From JBBTQX01 sp038064955 (GTDB lineage Bacteria > Patescibacteriota > Minisyncoccia > UBA6257 > GWB1-50-10), in assembly GCA_038064955.1 (NCBI GenBank), contig JBBTRY010000017.1, positions 1-13,457 on the forward strand: DNA of 13,457 nucleotides, read 5' to 3'. Of the stretch, positions 1-6,621 are shown piece after piece (positions within the stretch are counted from its first letter, which is position 1; each line of letters opens with the position of its first letter). The position numbers were made by a program, and so were the translations under genes. The notes beneath the pieces were generated by a model. It was not told the DNA's origin, made no database searches, and saw nothing but the letters and a program-made list of their open reading frames with translations.

Positions 1-685
1 CGGCACGAGCGTAGAAGGAGACTAATCTTTCCACCGACCGCGGGGTAACTCGGCCAATTATCTTGTTTTTTTTAGTCAGGCTCGCGAAAAGATATTCTTC
101 GGTATCGCTTCTTTTTTCCAAATAATTTCTGATGGCTCTTTTGGCGCCGTCCGAAAGAAAAACCACCCGGAGTTTATCGCCTTTTCCGCGCACGGAAATT
201 TCACCCCGCTCCAAATCCAGATAACGAGGAAGAGCGCAAAGCTCCGAGAGCCGGAGGCCGGTCGAGAAAAACGTTTCCAAAATCGCCCGATCGCGGAGCG
301 AGCGCAAATCCTTGCCGTCGGGAGCCGAAACCAGGCGTTCCAACTCTTTATAGTCTAAAGTTTCGATATCTCGGCGCGAAACTCTCGGCAATTCGATTTT
401 TTCGGGCGCGAGCACTTTTATATCGCGCTTCAGGAGATATTTCAAAAGATTGCGAATGGCGATTACGTAATAACTCTGGGTATTTTTTTTCAAATCTTTG
501 CGGGAAAGATTTACCCGGAAGTCGCGCACCGCATCCTCCGTAATATCCTTAATGGAACGGATTTTCTGGTTTTCCAGAAAAAATTTCAGGTAGCGCCCAT
601 AGTTCTCGCGCGTCTTCCGCGAGCGGTTTCTTTCCACCTCCAGATAATCCAGATAATCCTTGAGATATTTTTCCACTTCGGTCAT
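1..685 (-). CDS. XerC/XerD-family tyrosine recombinase, C-terminus cut off by window edge
   Basis: Reading the minus strand from the ATG at 685-683 gives 228 uninterrupted residues that run off the left edge. Residues 1-90 resemble the N-terminal SAM-like core-binding domain of Xer recombinases (SRKTRENY at 22-29). The catalytic domain begins near residue 108. STGLRLSEL (141-149) carries the first catalytic Arg, R145, and RGKGDKLR (166-173) carries the catalytic Lys, K168. VTPRSVERL (213-221) is the usual lead-in to the HxLRH box. That box, the second His and the nucleophilic Tyr lie outside the window. Family role: strand exchange at a dif-like site to resolve chromosome dimers; XerC cannot be told from XerD here, and an integrase is less likely because the neighbours are housekeeping genes. 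It is divergent from rpsO, 54 bases away. No SD precedes the ATG, and an extended -10 lies 6 bases upstream. Confidence 0.9.
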   Translation of the reverse strand, partial: MTEVEKYLKDYLDYLEVERNRSRKTRENYGRYLKFFLENQKIRSIKDITEDAVRDFRVNLSRKDLKKNTQSYYVIAIRNLLKYLLKRDIKVLAPEKIELPRVSRRDIETLDYKELERLVSAPDGKDLRSLRDRAILETFFSTGLRLSELCALPRYLDLERGEISVRGKGDKLRVVFLSDGAKRAIRNYLEKRSDTEEYLFASLTKKNKIIGRVTPRSVERLVSFYARA

Positions 686-691
686 AAATAC

Positions 692-700
692 ATTCTATCA
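692..700 (-). promoter_or_regulatory. Extended -10 promoter for the recombinase gene
   Basis: On the minus strand the sequence reads TGATAGAAT, a TGn extended -10 with hexamer TAGAAT (692-697). No convincing -35 is visible. The hexamer ends 6 bases before the ATG at 685, so transcription should begin at or within a couple of bases of the start codon. Confidence 0.5.
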
Positions 701-701
701 C

Positions 702-730
702 TTGTAATATTCAAAAACCTGAGATAGAAT
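702..730 (+). promoter_or_regulatory. Sigma70-type promoter for rpsO operon
   Basis: TTGTAA (702-707), a 17-base spacer and TAGAAT (725-730) form a good -35/-10 pair. The -10 ends 9 bases before the rpsO ATG, leaving a predicted leader of only a few bases. An AGGA at 731-734 could act as a SD only if transcription starts unusually early. The -10 is half of an 8-bp inverted repeat with the -10 of the divergent gene (692-699 and 723-730). Confidence 0.6.
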
Positions 731-739
731 AGGAAAACC

Positions 740-1006
740 ATGTTAACCAAGAGACAAAAGCAGAATGTCATCAAGGAAAGCGCCAAGCACGATACCGACA
801 CCGGCTCCGAGGAGGTCCAGATCGGCCTTCTCTCCAAGCGGATTAAGCTTCTGGCCGATCACCTTAAAAAGAACGCCAAGGACAACCACTCCAGACGAGG
901 ACTCCTTATAATGGTGGGCAAGCGGCGCCGCTTCCTCCAGGCCCTTAAAGTAGATGATGAGAAGCGCTACGCACAGGTCATGAAGAAACTCGCAATCGAG
1001 GCATAA
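740..1006 (+). CDS. rpsO: 30S ribosomal protein S15
   Basis: The 88-residue product has the full length expected of S15 (E. coli about 89). Signature segments are TGSEEVQIGLL (21-31), HSRRGLL (50-56) and GKRRRFL (60-66). S15 is a primary binder of the 16S rRNA central domain, nucleating the 30S platform and contributing to an intersubunit bridge. It is the first gene of a tight cluster with a NYN-domain gene (4 bases downstream) and pnp. Lysine codons are mostly AAG (11 of 14), whereas neighbours mix or favour AAA, which fits codon selection for high expression. The ATG at 740 sits directly after the -10 box, so the mRNA is probably almost leaderless. Confidence 0.97.
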   Translation: MLTKRQKQNVIKESAKHDTDTGSEEVQIGLLSKRIKLLADHLKKNAKDNHSRRGLLIMVGKRRRFLQALKVDDEKRYAQVMKKLAIEA

Positions 1007-1010
1007 ACAG

Positions 1011-1529
1011 ATGGCTAACAACAATCCAAACCAGAGAGTGGGCGTTTTCATAGACGTTCAGAATATTTACCATTCGGCAAAAAATCTCTACCGTTCCCGC
1101 GTCAATTTCAAAGAATTGATGAAAGCGGTCGTAGGCCGGCGCCAGCTAGTCCGCTCGATGGCTTATGTCATTAAAACGGAAAATACCGAAGGGGAAAGTT
1201 CTTTCTTCGAAGCTTTGCGCCAAGCCGGCATGGAACTCCGGGTGAAAGACCTCCAGATATATCCGGATGGAACAAAGAAGGGTGATTGGGATGTGGGCCT
1301 GGCGGTGGATGCTATGCGAATGGCACCAACCTTGGATGTCATCGTGCTCGTGACCGGCGACGGCGATTTCGTGCCGCTTGTGGAATATCTGAAACTCGGA
1401 ATGGGCAAGGCGGTCGAAGTCGCGGCTTTCAGCCGGACGGCTTCGGGAAAACTCAAAGAAGCCACCGACACCTTCGTCGAAGTGGAACACGTTCCCCGGG
1501 CGCTTTTGCGGATAAAGAGCCGGGAATAA
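1011..1529 (+). CDS. NYN-domain (LabA/PIN-like) putative RNase
   Basis: This 172-residue protein has the NYN/LabA-like PIN-fold pattern. FIDVQNIY (13-20) gives acidic D15 and the family Asn N18; KGDWDVGLAVDAM (90-102) gives D92, D94 and D100; LVTGDGDF (113-120) gives D117 and D119. These acidic residues should form the metal-binding nuclease centre. No membrane segment, signal peptide or extra domain is visible; a short Lys/Arg-rich tail (163-172) follows the fold. Known family members are thought to cleave RNA, but few are characterised. The gene starts 4 bases after rpsO and ends 21 bases before pnp, so a role in RNA processing or decay is a reasonable inference. A GAGG near 998-1001 may be its SD. 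Family assignment is strong; substrate is unknown. Confidence 0.85.
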   Translation: MANNNPNQRVGVFIDVQNIYHSAKNLYRSRVNFKELMKAVVGRRQLVRSMAYVIKTENTEGESSFFEALRQAGMELRVKDLQIYPDGTKKGDWDVGLAVDAMRMAPTLDVIVLVTGDGDFVPLVEYLKLGMGKAVEVAAFSRTASGKLKEATDTFVEVEHVPRALLRIKSRE

Positions 1530-1537
1530 ATTTTTAA

Positions 1538-1543
1538 TAAAAT
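1538..1543 (+). promoter_or_regulatory. Possible -10 box upstream of pnp
   Basis: TAAAAT lies 7 bases before the pnp ATG, the same geometry as the better promoters in this window. There is no -35 and no TGn, and the region is simply AT-rich. A secondary pnp promoter is possible but weakly supported. No SD is present before pnp. Confidence 0.2.
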
Positions 1544-1550
1544 AACCAAT

Positions 1551-3602
1551 ATGGATTTAGCGAGAAAAATATATAAAACAAGCGTGAGGGGCGAAGAAGT
1601 TTCGCTCGAAGTATCGAAAATAGCCGGCCAGGCGAACGCGGCCGTTTTAGGCCGGCATGGCGATACGGCCGTTTTGGCAGCCGTTGTAATGAGCGAGCAG
1701 GATAAGAGCGGGGATTTCTTTCCGCTCACGGTTGATTATGAAGAAAGATTTTACGCCGCCGGAAAAATTCTCGGCAGCCGTTTCGTGCGCCGCGAAGGCA
1801 GAGCCACGGACGATGCCGTACTCTCCGCCCGCGTCATCGATCGCACCATCCGCCCGCTCTTTGACCCCCGCCTCCGCCGCGAAGTTCAGGTAGTCATTAC
1901 CATTCTTTCTTATGAAGAAAAAAATGATCCGGATTTTATCGCACTCCTATCGGCTTCGGCCGCGCTCGCAATCTCGGATATTCCCTGGAACGGCCCGGTG
2001 GCCGGAATGAAGATTATTTCTCCGGAAAATGGGGACGTTGCGGGTTATCAGGCTTATTTCGCCGGAACGGATAAGAAAATTAATATGATAGAGTTTGAGG
2101 GTAAAGAGATTTCCGAGAACTTGGCGGAAAAAGTTTTTGCCGAATGTTTCGAAGAAATCAAAAAATTAGTGGCTTTTCAAAGAGATATCGCAAAGGAGAT
2201 TGGAAAACCCAAGGCTCAAGTGGCTCTGGCAGCCGCTGATCCGAAAACCCAATCCGTCGTGAATGAATTTTTGAAAGAAGATTTAGAGGAGGCTCTGGCG
2301 GCTAAGCATACCGAAGGATTACGGAAGAAAATATTGGAACATCTCGAAAAAGCCGGCGAGAATGAGAGTGTGCTCAATTCTGCCGAGGTCTTCTTCGAGG
2401 AAGAGGTGGATAAATATGTTCATACTCTGGCAATAGAAAAAGATAAGCGGGTTGATGGAAGAAAAATGGATGAAGTCCGCGATCTTCATGCCGAAGCCGG
2501 CCTTTTTAAAAGAGTTCATGGCTCGGCGCTTTTCTGCCGCGGCGAAACTCAGGTTTTAGCGATGACAACCCTTGCGACGCCCGAAGGCAAACAGCTCGTT
2601 GAGAATATGGAGGGCACGGTCAAGAAACGTTTTATGTTGAACTATAATTTCCCGGGTTTCGCAACCGGAGAAACAGGACGCTCCAATCGGGGACCCGGCC
2701 GCCGAGAAATCGGCCACGGCGCATTGGCTGCGAAAGCCGTCGCCGCGATGCTGCCCTCCGAAGAAGAATTTCCTTATGCAATCCGCGTCGTTGCCGAAAC
2801 TCTTTCCTCGAACGGCTCCTCCTCTATGGCTTCAACCTGCGCAACCTCGCTATCGCTTATGGATGCCGGCATACCGCTCAAAAAACAAGTGGCTGGAATT
2901 TCCATCGGATTGATGAGTGATGAAAGCGGCCGCTACAAACTCCTGACCGACATCCAAGGACCAGAAGACCATTATGGCGATATGGATTTCAAAGTGGCTG
3001 GCACAAGAGACGGCATAAATGCCATTCAAATGGACGTGAAAGTGGATGGCATTACGCTCCAAATTTTCAACGAAGCGCTTCAGGCGGCCAAAAAAGCCCG
3101 CTTCCAAATATTGGATGTGATGGATAAGACACTTTCCGCGCCCCGCCCTGACCTTTCGCCTTTCGCGCCGCGCATCACGACCATTCAGATTCCGGTTGAA
3201 AATATCGGCCAGATTATCGGTCCGGGTGGAAAGACGATTAACGGCATTCTGGCCCAAACCCAGAATAAAGTGACGATAGATATCGAGGAGGACGGAAGAA
3301 TATTCATCGCCGGTACTGATTCGGCTCTCGTTGCCCAGGCAGTTTCAATAATCAAAGGAATCGCGAAAGACGTAAATGTCGGCGAAATGGTTGAGGGAAC
3401 GATAATTAAAATATTAGATTTCGGAGCGATTGTGGACCTCGGCGGCGGCAAAGACGGGATGATCCATGTTTCTGAACTCAAAGACGGTTTCGTCAAAAAG
3501 GTGGAGGATGTCGTCAAGGTGGGTGATTTCGTTAGAGCGAAGGTAATTCGCTCGGAAGACGGAAAAATCGGCCTTTCTTTAAAGCAGGTGGCGGCCAAGT
3601 AA
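1551..3602 (+). CDS. pnp: Polyribonucleotide nucleotidyltransferase (PNPase)
   Basis: PNPase degrades RNA 3'-to-5' by phosphorolysis, releasing nucleoside diphosphates, and normally forms a trimeric ring. The 683-residue product has all the domains. First RNase PH domain, about 1-145: FFPLTVDYEERFYAAGK (56-72) and RVIDRTIRPLFD (94-105). All-alpha linker, about 200-290. Second RNase PH domain, about 300-530: RREIGHG (384-390) and SNGSSSMAS (420-428). KH domain with GPGG (557-560), then S1 domain (about 610-680). D473, D479 and K481 align with E. coli catalytic D486, D492 and K494. One change is seen: the usual HYNFPP reads NYNFPG at 364-369. It follows the NYN gene by 21 bases with no SD. No stable hairpin lies just upstream, so the RNase III-dependent autoregulation known in E. 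coli is not evident. Confidence 0.97.
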   Translation: MDLARKIYKTSVRGEEVSLEVSKIAGQANAAVLGRHGDTAVLAAVVMSEQDKSGDFFPLTVDYEERFYAAGKILGSRFVRREGRATDDAVLSARVIDRTIRPLFDPRLRREVQVVITILSYEEKNDPDFIALLSASAALAISDIPWNGPVAGMKIISPENGDVAGYQAYFAGTDKKINMIEFEGKEISENLAEKVFAECFEEIKKLVAFQRDIAKEIGKPKAQVALAAADPKTQSVVNEFLKEDLEEALAAKHTEGLRKKILEHLEKAGENESVLNSAEVFFEEEVDKYVHTLAIEKDKRVDGRKMDEVRDLHAEAGLFKRVHGSALFCRGETQVLAMTTLATPEGKQLVENMEGTVKKRFMLNYNFPGFATGETGRSNRGPGRREIGHGALAAKAVAAMLPSEEEFPYAIRVVAETLSSNGSSSMASTCATSLSLMDAGIPLKKQVAGISIGLMSDESGRYKLLTDIQGPEDHYGDMDFKVAGTRDGINAIQMDVKVDGITLQIFNEALQAAKKARFQILDVMDKTLSAPRPDLSPFAPRITTIQIPVENIGQIIGPGGKTINGILAQTQNKVTIDIEEDGRIFIAGTDSALVAQAVSIIKGIAKDVNVGEMVEGTIIKILDFGAIVDLGGGKDGMIHVSELKDGFVKKVEDVVKVGDFVRAKVIRSEDGKIGLSLKQVAAK

Positions 3603-3641
3603 TTTTACCTTATCTTATCCACAACACAGAAAATTCTCAGG

Positions 3642-3650
3642 TGCTATAAT
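3642..3650 (+). promoter_or_regulatory. Extended -10 promoter for the 349-aa gene and downstream operon
   Basis: TGCTATAAT is a consensus TGn extended -10 with hexamer TATAAT at 3645-3650. No good -35 is found at 16-18 bases upstream, as is common for extended -10 promoters. The box ends 7 bases before the ATG at 3658, so the transcript should be leaderless. It lies in the 55-base gap after pnp, in which no intrinsic terminator is visible. Confidence 0.65.
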
Positions 3651-3657
3651 AAAGCCA

Positions 3658-4707
3658 ATGGCAAATGAAAACTTTATAGGGACAGGTGAGGGCGAGTCTC
3701 CGTTAATGAAGCCGGCCGCTCCGAATGTCGACATGCGGACGATGAATTCCGATATGCAGTCGATTAACACAGGCGGTCCCGCTCCGAAACCTTACATTCC
3801 GCAGGCGGCACCCGAAAACATGGCTGTAATTCCTCCGGTTCCGAACGTTTCCGTTCCGGACCAATCGTTCCAAATACCCCAAGCGGATATAACCCTCGGC
3901 TCGCCGATGCCTGAAATGCCAGCCAAAAAAAATAGTAAGGGAATTTTCACGGCTATTATAGTCTTTATTGCGGTCGTCGGCCTCGCGGCCCTCGGCTACT
4001 TCGTCATTTATCCGATATTCTTTTCCAATACCGCCGCGCCAGTAGCTCCGGTAGTTGAGAACGCTAATCCTAATCCCGAACCGTTGCCTCCCGTAAACGA
4101 ACCGGGCCCGGCGCCCGTGTCGAATTCAATTCCCGAAGCCATTTCTACTGCTCCGGCTCACGTTTCAATTCTTACGATTCCGGCCGATAGTAAACTTGAA
4201 TTAAACACGGTACTGAAATACGGACCAGTGCTTTCCAATCTAACCCTAAATACGATCGCCTCGCCCAGCCTTACCGAAATAATTTATAGAGATTCAAATG
4301 GAAACTTGTTAAAAACTGCTGATATTATCAAAAATGTTTTGAAATTGGAAGCCCTAGCTTTTAATTACCAATTCAATGAAGAAGGAGCGGCTGGAATAAT
4401 CTATAATGACAGTAAAAATGTCCGCTCACTTGGTTTTGTTTTCCAATTGGCTGATAATACCGATTTGGAAACAAAAATAAGTGGTCTTCAGTCTTTCATC
4501 GAAAAATTTGGTTTTAGTGAAATTTTTTCGAGTAACCCAGGAGTGGAAAAAGCCTGGAAATCCAGCCAAATTTCCGGCGCATCGAATCATCGCTATCTCA
4601 CATTTGAAAATCCGGGCTTTACAATCGACTACGGCTGGGTCGGGAACAAACTCGTGATCTCAACTTCATTCGACGGTTTCAAAGAGATAATCAAGAGGCT
4701 TCAATAA
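3658..4707 (+). CDS. Single-pass membrane protein of unknown function, Pro-rich with C-terminal exported domain
   Basis: I do not recognise a characterised family. The 349 residues fall into four parts. Residues 1-94 are a Pro/Met/Asn-rich region, presumably cytosolic. One strong membrane helix at about 95-122 follows a basic KKNSK. A Pro-rich linker (about 126-168) comes next. A folded C-terminal domain of about 180 residues ends in an alternating pattern (FTIDYGWVGNKLVISTS) that looks like beta strands. Positive residues before the helix suggest the C-terminal domain is outside the cell. The gene has its own extended -10 promoter and no SD. Its stop overlaps the next ATG (TAATG at 4705-4709), implying translational coupling with the DksA-like gene. 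I recall similar layouts in CPR genomes, but that was not checked. Confidence 0.8.
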   Translation: MANENFIGTGEGESPLMKPAAPNVDMRTMNSDMQSINTGGPAPKPYIPQAAPENMAVIPPVPNVSVPDQSFQIPQADITLGSPMPEMPAKKNSKGIFTAIIVFIAVVGLAALGYFVIYPIFFSNTAAPVAPVVENANPNPEPLPPVNEPGPAPVSNSIPEAISTAPAHVSILTIPADSKLELNTVLKYGPVLSNLTLNTIASPSLTEIIYRDSNGNLLKTADIIKNVLKLEALAFNYQFNEEGAAGIIYNDSKNVRSLGFVFQLADNTDLETKISGLQSFIEKFGFSEIFSSNPGVEKAWKSSQISGASNHRYLTFENPGFTIDYGWVGNKLVISTSFDGFKEIIKRLQ

Positions 4708-5045
4708 TGAGCATGAATAAGGAAGATTTGAAAAAAATCGAAGAGAAGCTCCTCTCCGAAAAAGTTAGGATTGAAAAAGACCTGGAAAAATTGAAGGGGG
4801 GGTTGGATTTCGGAAGCGATGTGGATAATTTCGACGAAGAAACCGATGAAGCCGAAGAAATGGGTAATTATCTAGGCATCAAAAAAACCCAGGATGCCCG
4901 ATTGAGCCAAATTGAAAAAGCGCTTCAAAAAATCAAAGAGGGAATATATGGTGTCTGTGAAAAATGCGGAGAGCCGATAGAAGCGGAAATTTTGGAAATA
5001 GATCCGGAATCGCTCCTCTGTAAGAATTGTAAACGCGGAGCCTGA
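4707..5045 (+). CDS. DksA/TraR-type C4 zinc-finger protein
   Basis: The 112-residue protein has the DksA/TraR layout. An N-terminal helical region (about 5-31) is followed by a very acidic segment (about 38-52), a second helix (about 63-79) and a C-terminal zinc finger with C84-x2-C87 and C105-x2-C108. Family members bind RNA polymerase through the secondary channel and modulate initiation, in some cases with ppGpp. This short form cannot be assigned with certainty to DksA itself rather than a TraR/YocK-like relative. The start overlaps the upstream stop codon, and AGAGG at 4694-4698 is one of the clearest SDs in the window, 8 bases before the ATG. A second in-frame ATG at 4713 is possible. 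comM begins 10 bases downstream, so these genes are probably co-transcribed. Confidence 0.9.
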   Translation: MSMNKEDLKKIEEKLLSEKVRIEKDLEKLKGGLDFGSDVDNFDEETDEAEEMGNYLGIKKTQDARLSQIEKALQKIKEGIYGVCEKCGEPIEAEILEIDPESLLCKNCKRGA

Positions 5046-5055
5046 AAAATAAACA

Positions 5056-6603
5056 ATGACGGCGGTTCCTAAACTGTATTCCGCGGAACTGGACGGCATA
5101 GGCGCTGAACTCATTGAAGTGGAGGCTGATTTGAATGTCGGTCTCCATTCTTTCAATATTGTCGGCCTTGCCGACAAAGCCCTAACGGAGGCGAAGGAGC
5201 GGGTGAATTCGGCCCTAAAAAATTCCGGCATTAAGCCGCCATCCAAGGAAAATCGGCGCATCACCGTGAATCTTGCGCCGGCCGACGTGAAAAAAATCGG
5301 CTCGAGATTTGACCTACCCATCGCGCTCGCATATCTTTTGGCGAGCGAACAATTAAATAAATTTGAAACAAAAGACAAGATGTTTATCGGTGAGCTTTCG
5401 CTTGATGGTGCCTTACGCCCGGTCACGGGTGCTTTGAACGCGGCGCTTCTCGCCCAAAGAAAAGGTTTTAAAGAAATATTCGTTCCGGTCGAAAACGCGG
5501 CCGAAGCCGCGATTCTCGAAAACATAGAAGTTTTTGCCGTGAAAAACCTGGCTGAAATTATTAGCCACTTGGAAGGAACTACACTCATTACTCCGCAAAT
5601 AAAGACTAATATGTCTCCCGGATACTCAGGAAACTTCGTGAAATTGAGTGAGGTGAGGGGTCAGGCGGCGGCCAAACGGGCGCTTATAATTGCCGCGGCG
5701 GGCGGCCATAATCTGCTATTTTCCGGTCCACCCGGCACTGGCAAGACGATGTTGGCTCAGGCAATGAACTCCATTATTCCGCCGCCTTCCCTCGAGGAGG
5801 CGATTGAAATAACGGGGGTTTGGAGCGCTGCCGGCCTTCTGAACCGCGCCAACCCTCTTATCAATTTCCGCCCATTCCGGGCGCCGCACCATAACGCCTC
5901 GCTGGTATCTCTGGTTGGAGGAGGCCCCATCCCCAAACCGGGCGAGATTAGCTTAGCCCATCGGGGTGTGCTCTTCCTGGATGAAATGCCGGAATTCCAC
6001 CGCGACGCGCTCGAAAGCCTGCGCCAACCGCTCGAATCGGGCTACGTGAACATCGCCCGTTCCAAAAAATCGCTTGTTTTCCCGGCCAGATTCATTCTTA
6101 TCGCCGCGATGAACCCTTGTCCCTGCGGATACTTCAATGATCCGGAAAAAGAATGCCGATGTACGGCGAACGAGGTGTTTCGCTACCACAAAAAAATTTC
6201 CGGACCTTTGATGGACCGGATCGATATCCAGCTCGAAGTGCCGAGAATACCCGTCGAGGAATTGCGGCGGGAAGAAAACAGCGGAAATAATAAAAGCGAT
6301 GAATTGATCAGGAAAAAGATTGAGGGAGTAAGGGATGTTCAGCGGGAAAGATTCAAAAAGAACGGTTTCAAAATATTCACGAACGCGGAGATGTCCTCGC
6401 GCCAAACGGAACAAGTCGCGACACTCGAACCAGAAGCGGAAAGATTCCTCAAAGAAACTTTGGAAAAGAATTTTATTTCCGTTCGCGGCTATTACCGGAT
6501 TCTCAAAGTTTCCCGAACTATCGCCGACCTGGAAGAAAATTCGGAAATAAAAACGGAACACTTGGCGGAAGCGTTCCAATACAGACTGAAAATCGGAGAG
6601 TAA
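5056..6603 (+). CDS. comM: ComM/YifB-family Mg-chelatase-like AAA+ ATPase
   Basis: The 515-residue protein has full family length. Residues 1-170 form the N-terminal ChlI/Lon-S16-like domain (NIVGLADKAL at 34-43, VNLAPADVKK at 71-80). The AAA+ core has Walker A GPPGTGKT (224-231), Walker B LFLDE (306-310) and an MDRID arginine motif (386-390). A cysteine cluster at C355, C357, C367 and C369 is typical of this family. The C-terminal Mg-chelatase helical domain spans about 415-512. In Vibrio and relatives ComM is a hexameric helicase promoting branch migration during natural transformation, so this suggests DNA uptake and integration, although competence in this organism is not shown. The start fits the family; no SD is visible. 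It is last in its operon and converges on the peptidase gene. Confidence 0.94.
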   Translation: MTAVPKLYSAELDGIGAELIEVEADLNVGLHSFNIVGLADKALTEAKERVNSALKNSGIKPPSKENRRITVNLAPADVKKIGSRFDLPIALAYLLASEQLNKFETKDKMFIGELSLDGALRPVTGALNAALLAQRKGFKEIFVPVENAAEAAILENIEVFAVKNLAEIISHLEGTTLITPQIKTNMSPGYSGNFVKLSEVRGQAAAKRALIIAAAGGHNLLFSGPPGTGKTMLAQAMNSIIPPPSLEEAIEITGVWSAAGLLNRANPLINFRPFRAPHHNASLVSLVGGGPIPKPGEISLAHRGVLFLDEMPEFHRDALESLRQPLESGYVNIARSKKSLVFPARFILIAAMNPCPCGYFNDPEKECRCTANEVFRYHKKISGPLMDRIDIQLEVPRIPVEELRREENSGNNKSDELIRKKIEGVRDVQRERFKKNGFKIFTNAEMSSRQTEQVATLEPEAERFLKETLEKNFISVRGYYRILKVSRTIADLEENSEIKTEHLAEAFQYRLKIGE

Positions 6604-6621
6604 TTTAAAATTTATTTACTC
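6598..6621. terminator. Weak bidirectional hairpin between convergent genes
   Basis: GAGTAA (6598-6603) and TTACTC (6616-6621) are perfect inverted repeats around an AT-rich loop, spanning the stop codons of comM and the M23 peptidase. The stem is only 6 bp and AT-rich, and U-runs are poor on both strands. Position favours a terminator; stability does not. Confidence 0.25.

Noticed and set aside
1163..1729. 188-codon open frame on the minus strand across the end of the NYN gene and the start of pnp
   Set aside because: It lies opposite two well-supported genes with strong motifs, and its Ser/Thr/Pro-rich product has no recognisable domain.
3601..3641. Terminator after pnp
   Set aside because: No stable hairpin followed by Ts is visible in the gap.
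3740..4140. Pro-rich segments of the 349-aa protein as tandem repeats
   Set aside because: Low-complexity Pro/Ala linkers without a constant period or conserved repeat unit.
4872..5588. 238-codon minus-strand open frame opposite the dksA-like gene and comM
   Set aside because: Both plus-strand genes are confidently identified; this frame is a composition shadow with no domain.
5953..6579. 208-codon minus-strand open frame opposite comM
   Set aside because: It overlaps the AAA+ core and C-terminal domain of comM; the product is Phe/Arg-rich shadow sequence.
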